Source: Streptomyces spirodelae | GTDB taxonomy: Bacteria; Actinomycetota; Actinomycetes; Streptomycetales; Streptomycetaceae | Direction of reading: 5' to 3' | NCBI RefSeq assembly: GCF_017676385.1 | Contig: NZ_JAFFZN010000031.1 | Coordinates: 34,251-98,250, forward strand | DNA: 64,000 nucleotides | Shown here: in pieces, positions 63,869-64,000 of the stretch | Numbering within the stretch: position 1 is the first letter of the stretch | How the letters are laid out: every line of letters begins with the position of its first letter | Position numbers and translations under genes: made by a program | The notes under the pieces: model-generated | What the model was told of the DNA's origin: nothing | The model's database searches: none | What the model saw: only the letters and a program-made list of their open reading frames with translations

Positions 63869-64000
63869 GGCATCTCCGTCCCCCTCTTTGCTCGGAGTGC
63901 CGGGACGGGGCGCCGGCTCCGGGCTTCCCGTTCGGCGCCCTGCCCGGGCGCACCCGGCCCGGCGGTAATCACCTCGCGGTGTCGCCGGTCATGACTCTAG

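Overview
The window is a gene-dense, very GC-rich stretch of the core chromosome of a Streptomyces species or a close relative. The evidence is the GC-biased third codon positions, many GTG and TTG starts, and the lineage markers SsgB (sporulation septum), BldD (c-di-GMP-responsive master regulator) and sIHF (actinobacterial integration host factor). The gene order also agrees, from memory, with the SCO1476-SCO1541 part of the S. coelicolor chromosome, and in blocks with Mycobacterium tuberculosis (thrS-pimA, ruvCAB-secDF-relA, alaS-aroB-efp-nusB, pyrR-metK). I see no insertion sequence, prophage, CRISPR array, rRNA or plasmid-type gene.

Layout. 1-3.2 kb: a partial minus-strand gene, ssgB, a small membrane protein, two identical tRNA-Val(CAC) genes flanking an SRPBCC protein, and an unrecognised protein. 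3.4-13.8 kb: thrS, a HIT-family nucleotide hydrolase/phosphorylase, two minus-strand genes (a membrane protein and an EF-G-like GTPase), then the phosphatidylinositol mannoside block pgsA-patA-pimA followed by a LemA-like protein. 14-26 kb: pdxS/pdxT (vitamin B6), yebC, ruvCAB (Holliday-junction resolution), yajC-secD-secF (protein export), apt and the bifunctional (p)ppGpp enzyme relA. 26-34 kb: a DUF349 coiled-coil protein and a membrane-anchored cyclophilin on the minus strand, a glyoxalase-II-like hydrolase, hisS, VKOR, rarA, a DUF2470 protein with an iron-box-like operator, and rpsD. 34.5-45.7 kb: two small membrane-associated proteins, alaS, ruvX, mltG, the shikimate operon aroE-aroC-aroK-aroB and a proline-rich P-loop protein. 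45.8-48.7 kb: a degenerate M24 peptidase, efp, nusB, and convergent bldD. 48.9-59.2 kb: the complete de novo pyrimidine operon pyrR-pyrB-pyrC-(membrane protein)-carA-carB-pyrD-pyrF, led by an RNA hairpin that looks like a PyrR-controlled ribosome-binding site. 59.5-63.8 kb: sihF, gmk, rpoZ, coaBC and metK.

How the genes fit together. Most operons are tightly translationally coupled (ATGA, GTGA and TGATG overlaps). They are separated by strong GC-rich hairpins, several of them perfect inverted repeats. Regulatory elements visible in the DNA are a BldD-type palindrome over a near-consensus bldD promoter, the PyrR leader, and a 17/19 match to the DmdR1/IdeR iron box between the DUF2470 gene and rpsD.

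I did not find a convincing undescribed multi-gene system. The items most worth following up are single genes or sites: the iron box shared by a putative haem-iron protein and rpsD, the M24 homologue next to efp that has lost metal ligands, the Gly-Glu-Tyr repeat tail of MltG, the disordered insert in SecD, the membrane protein locked inside the pyr operon, and a recurring intergenic hairpin motif at 3' ends of genes.
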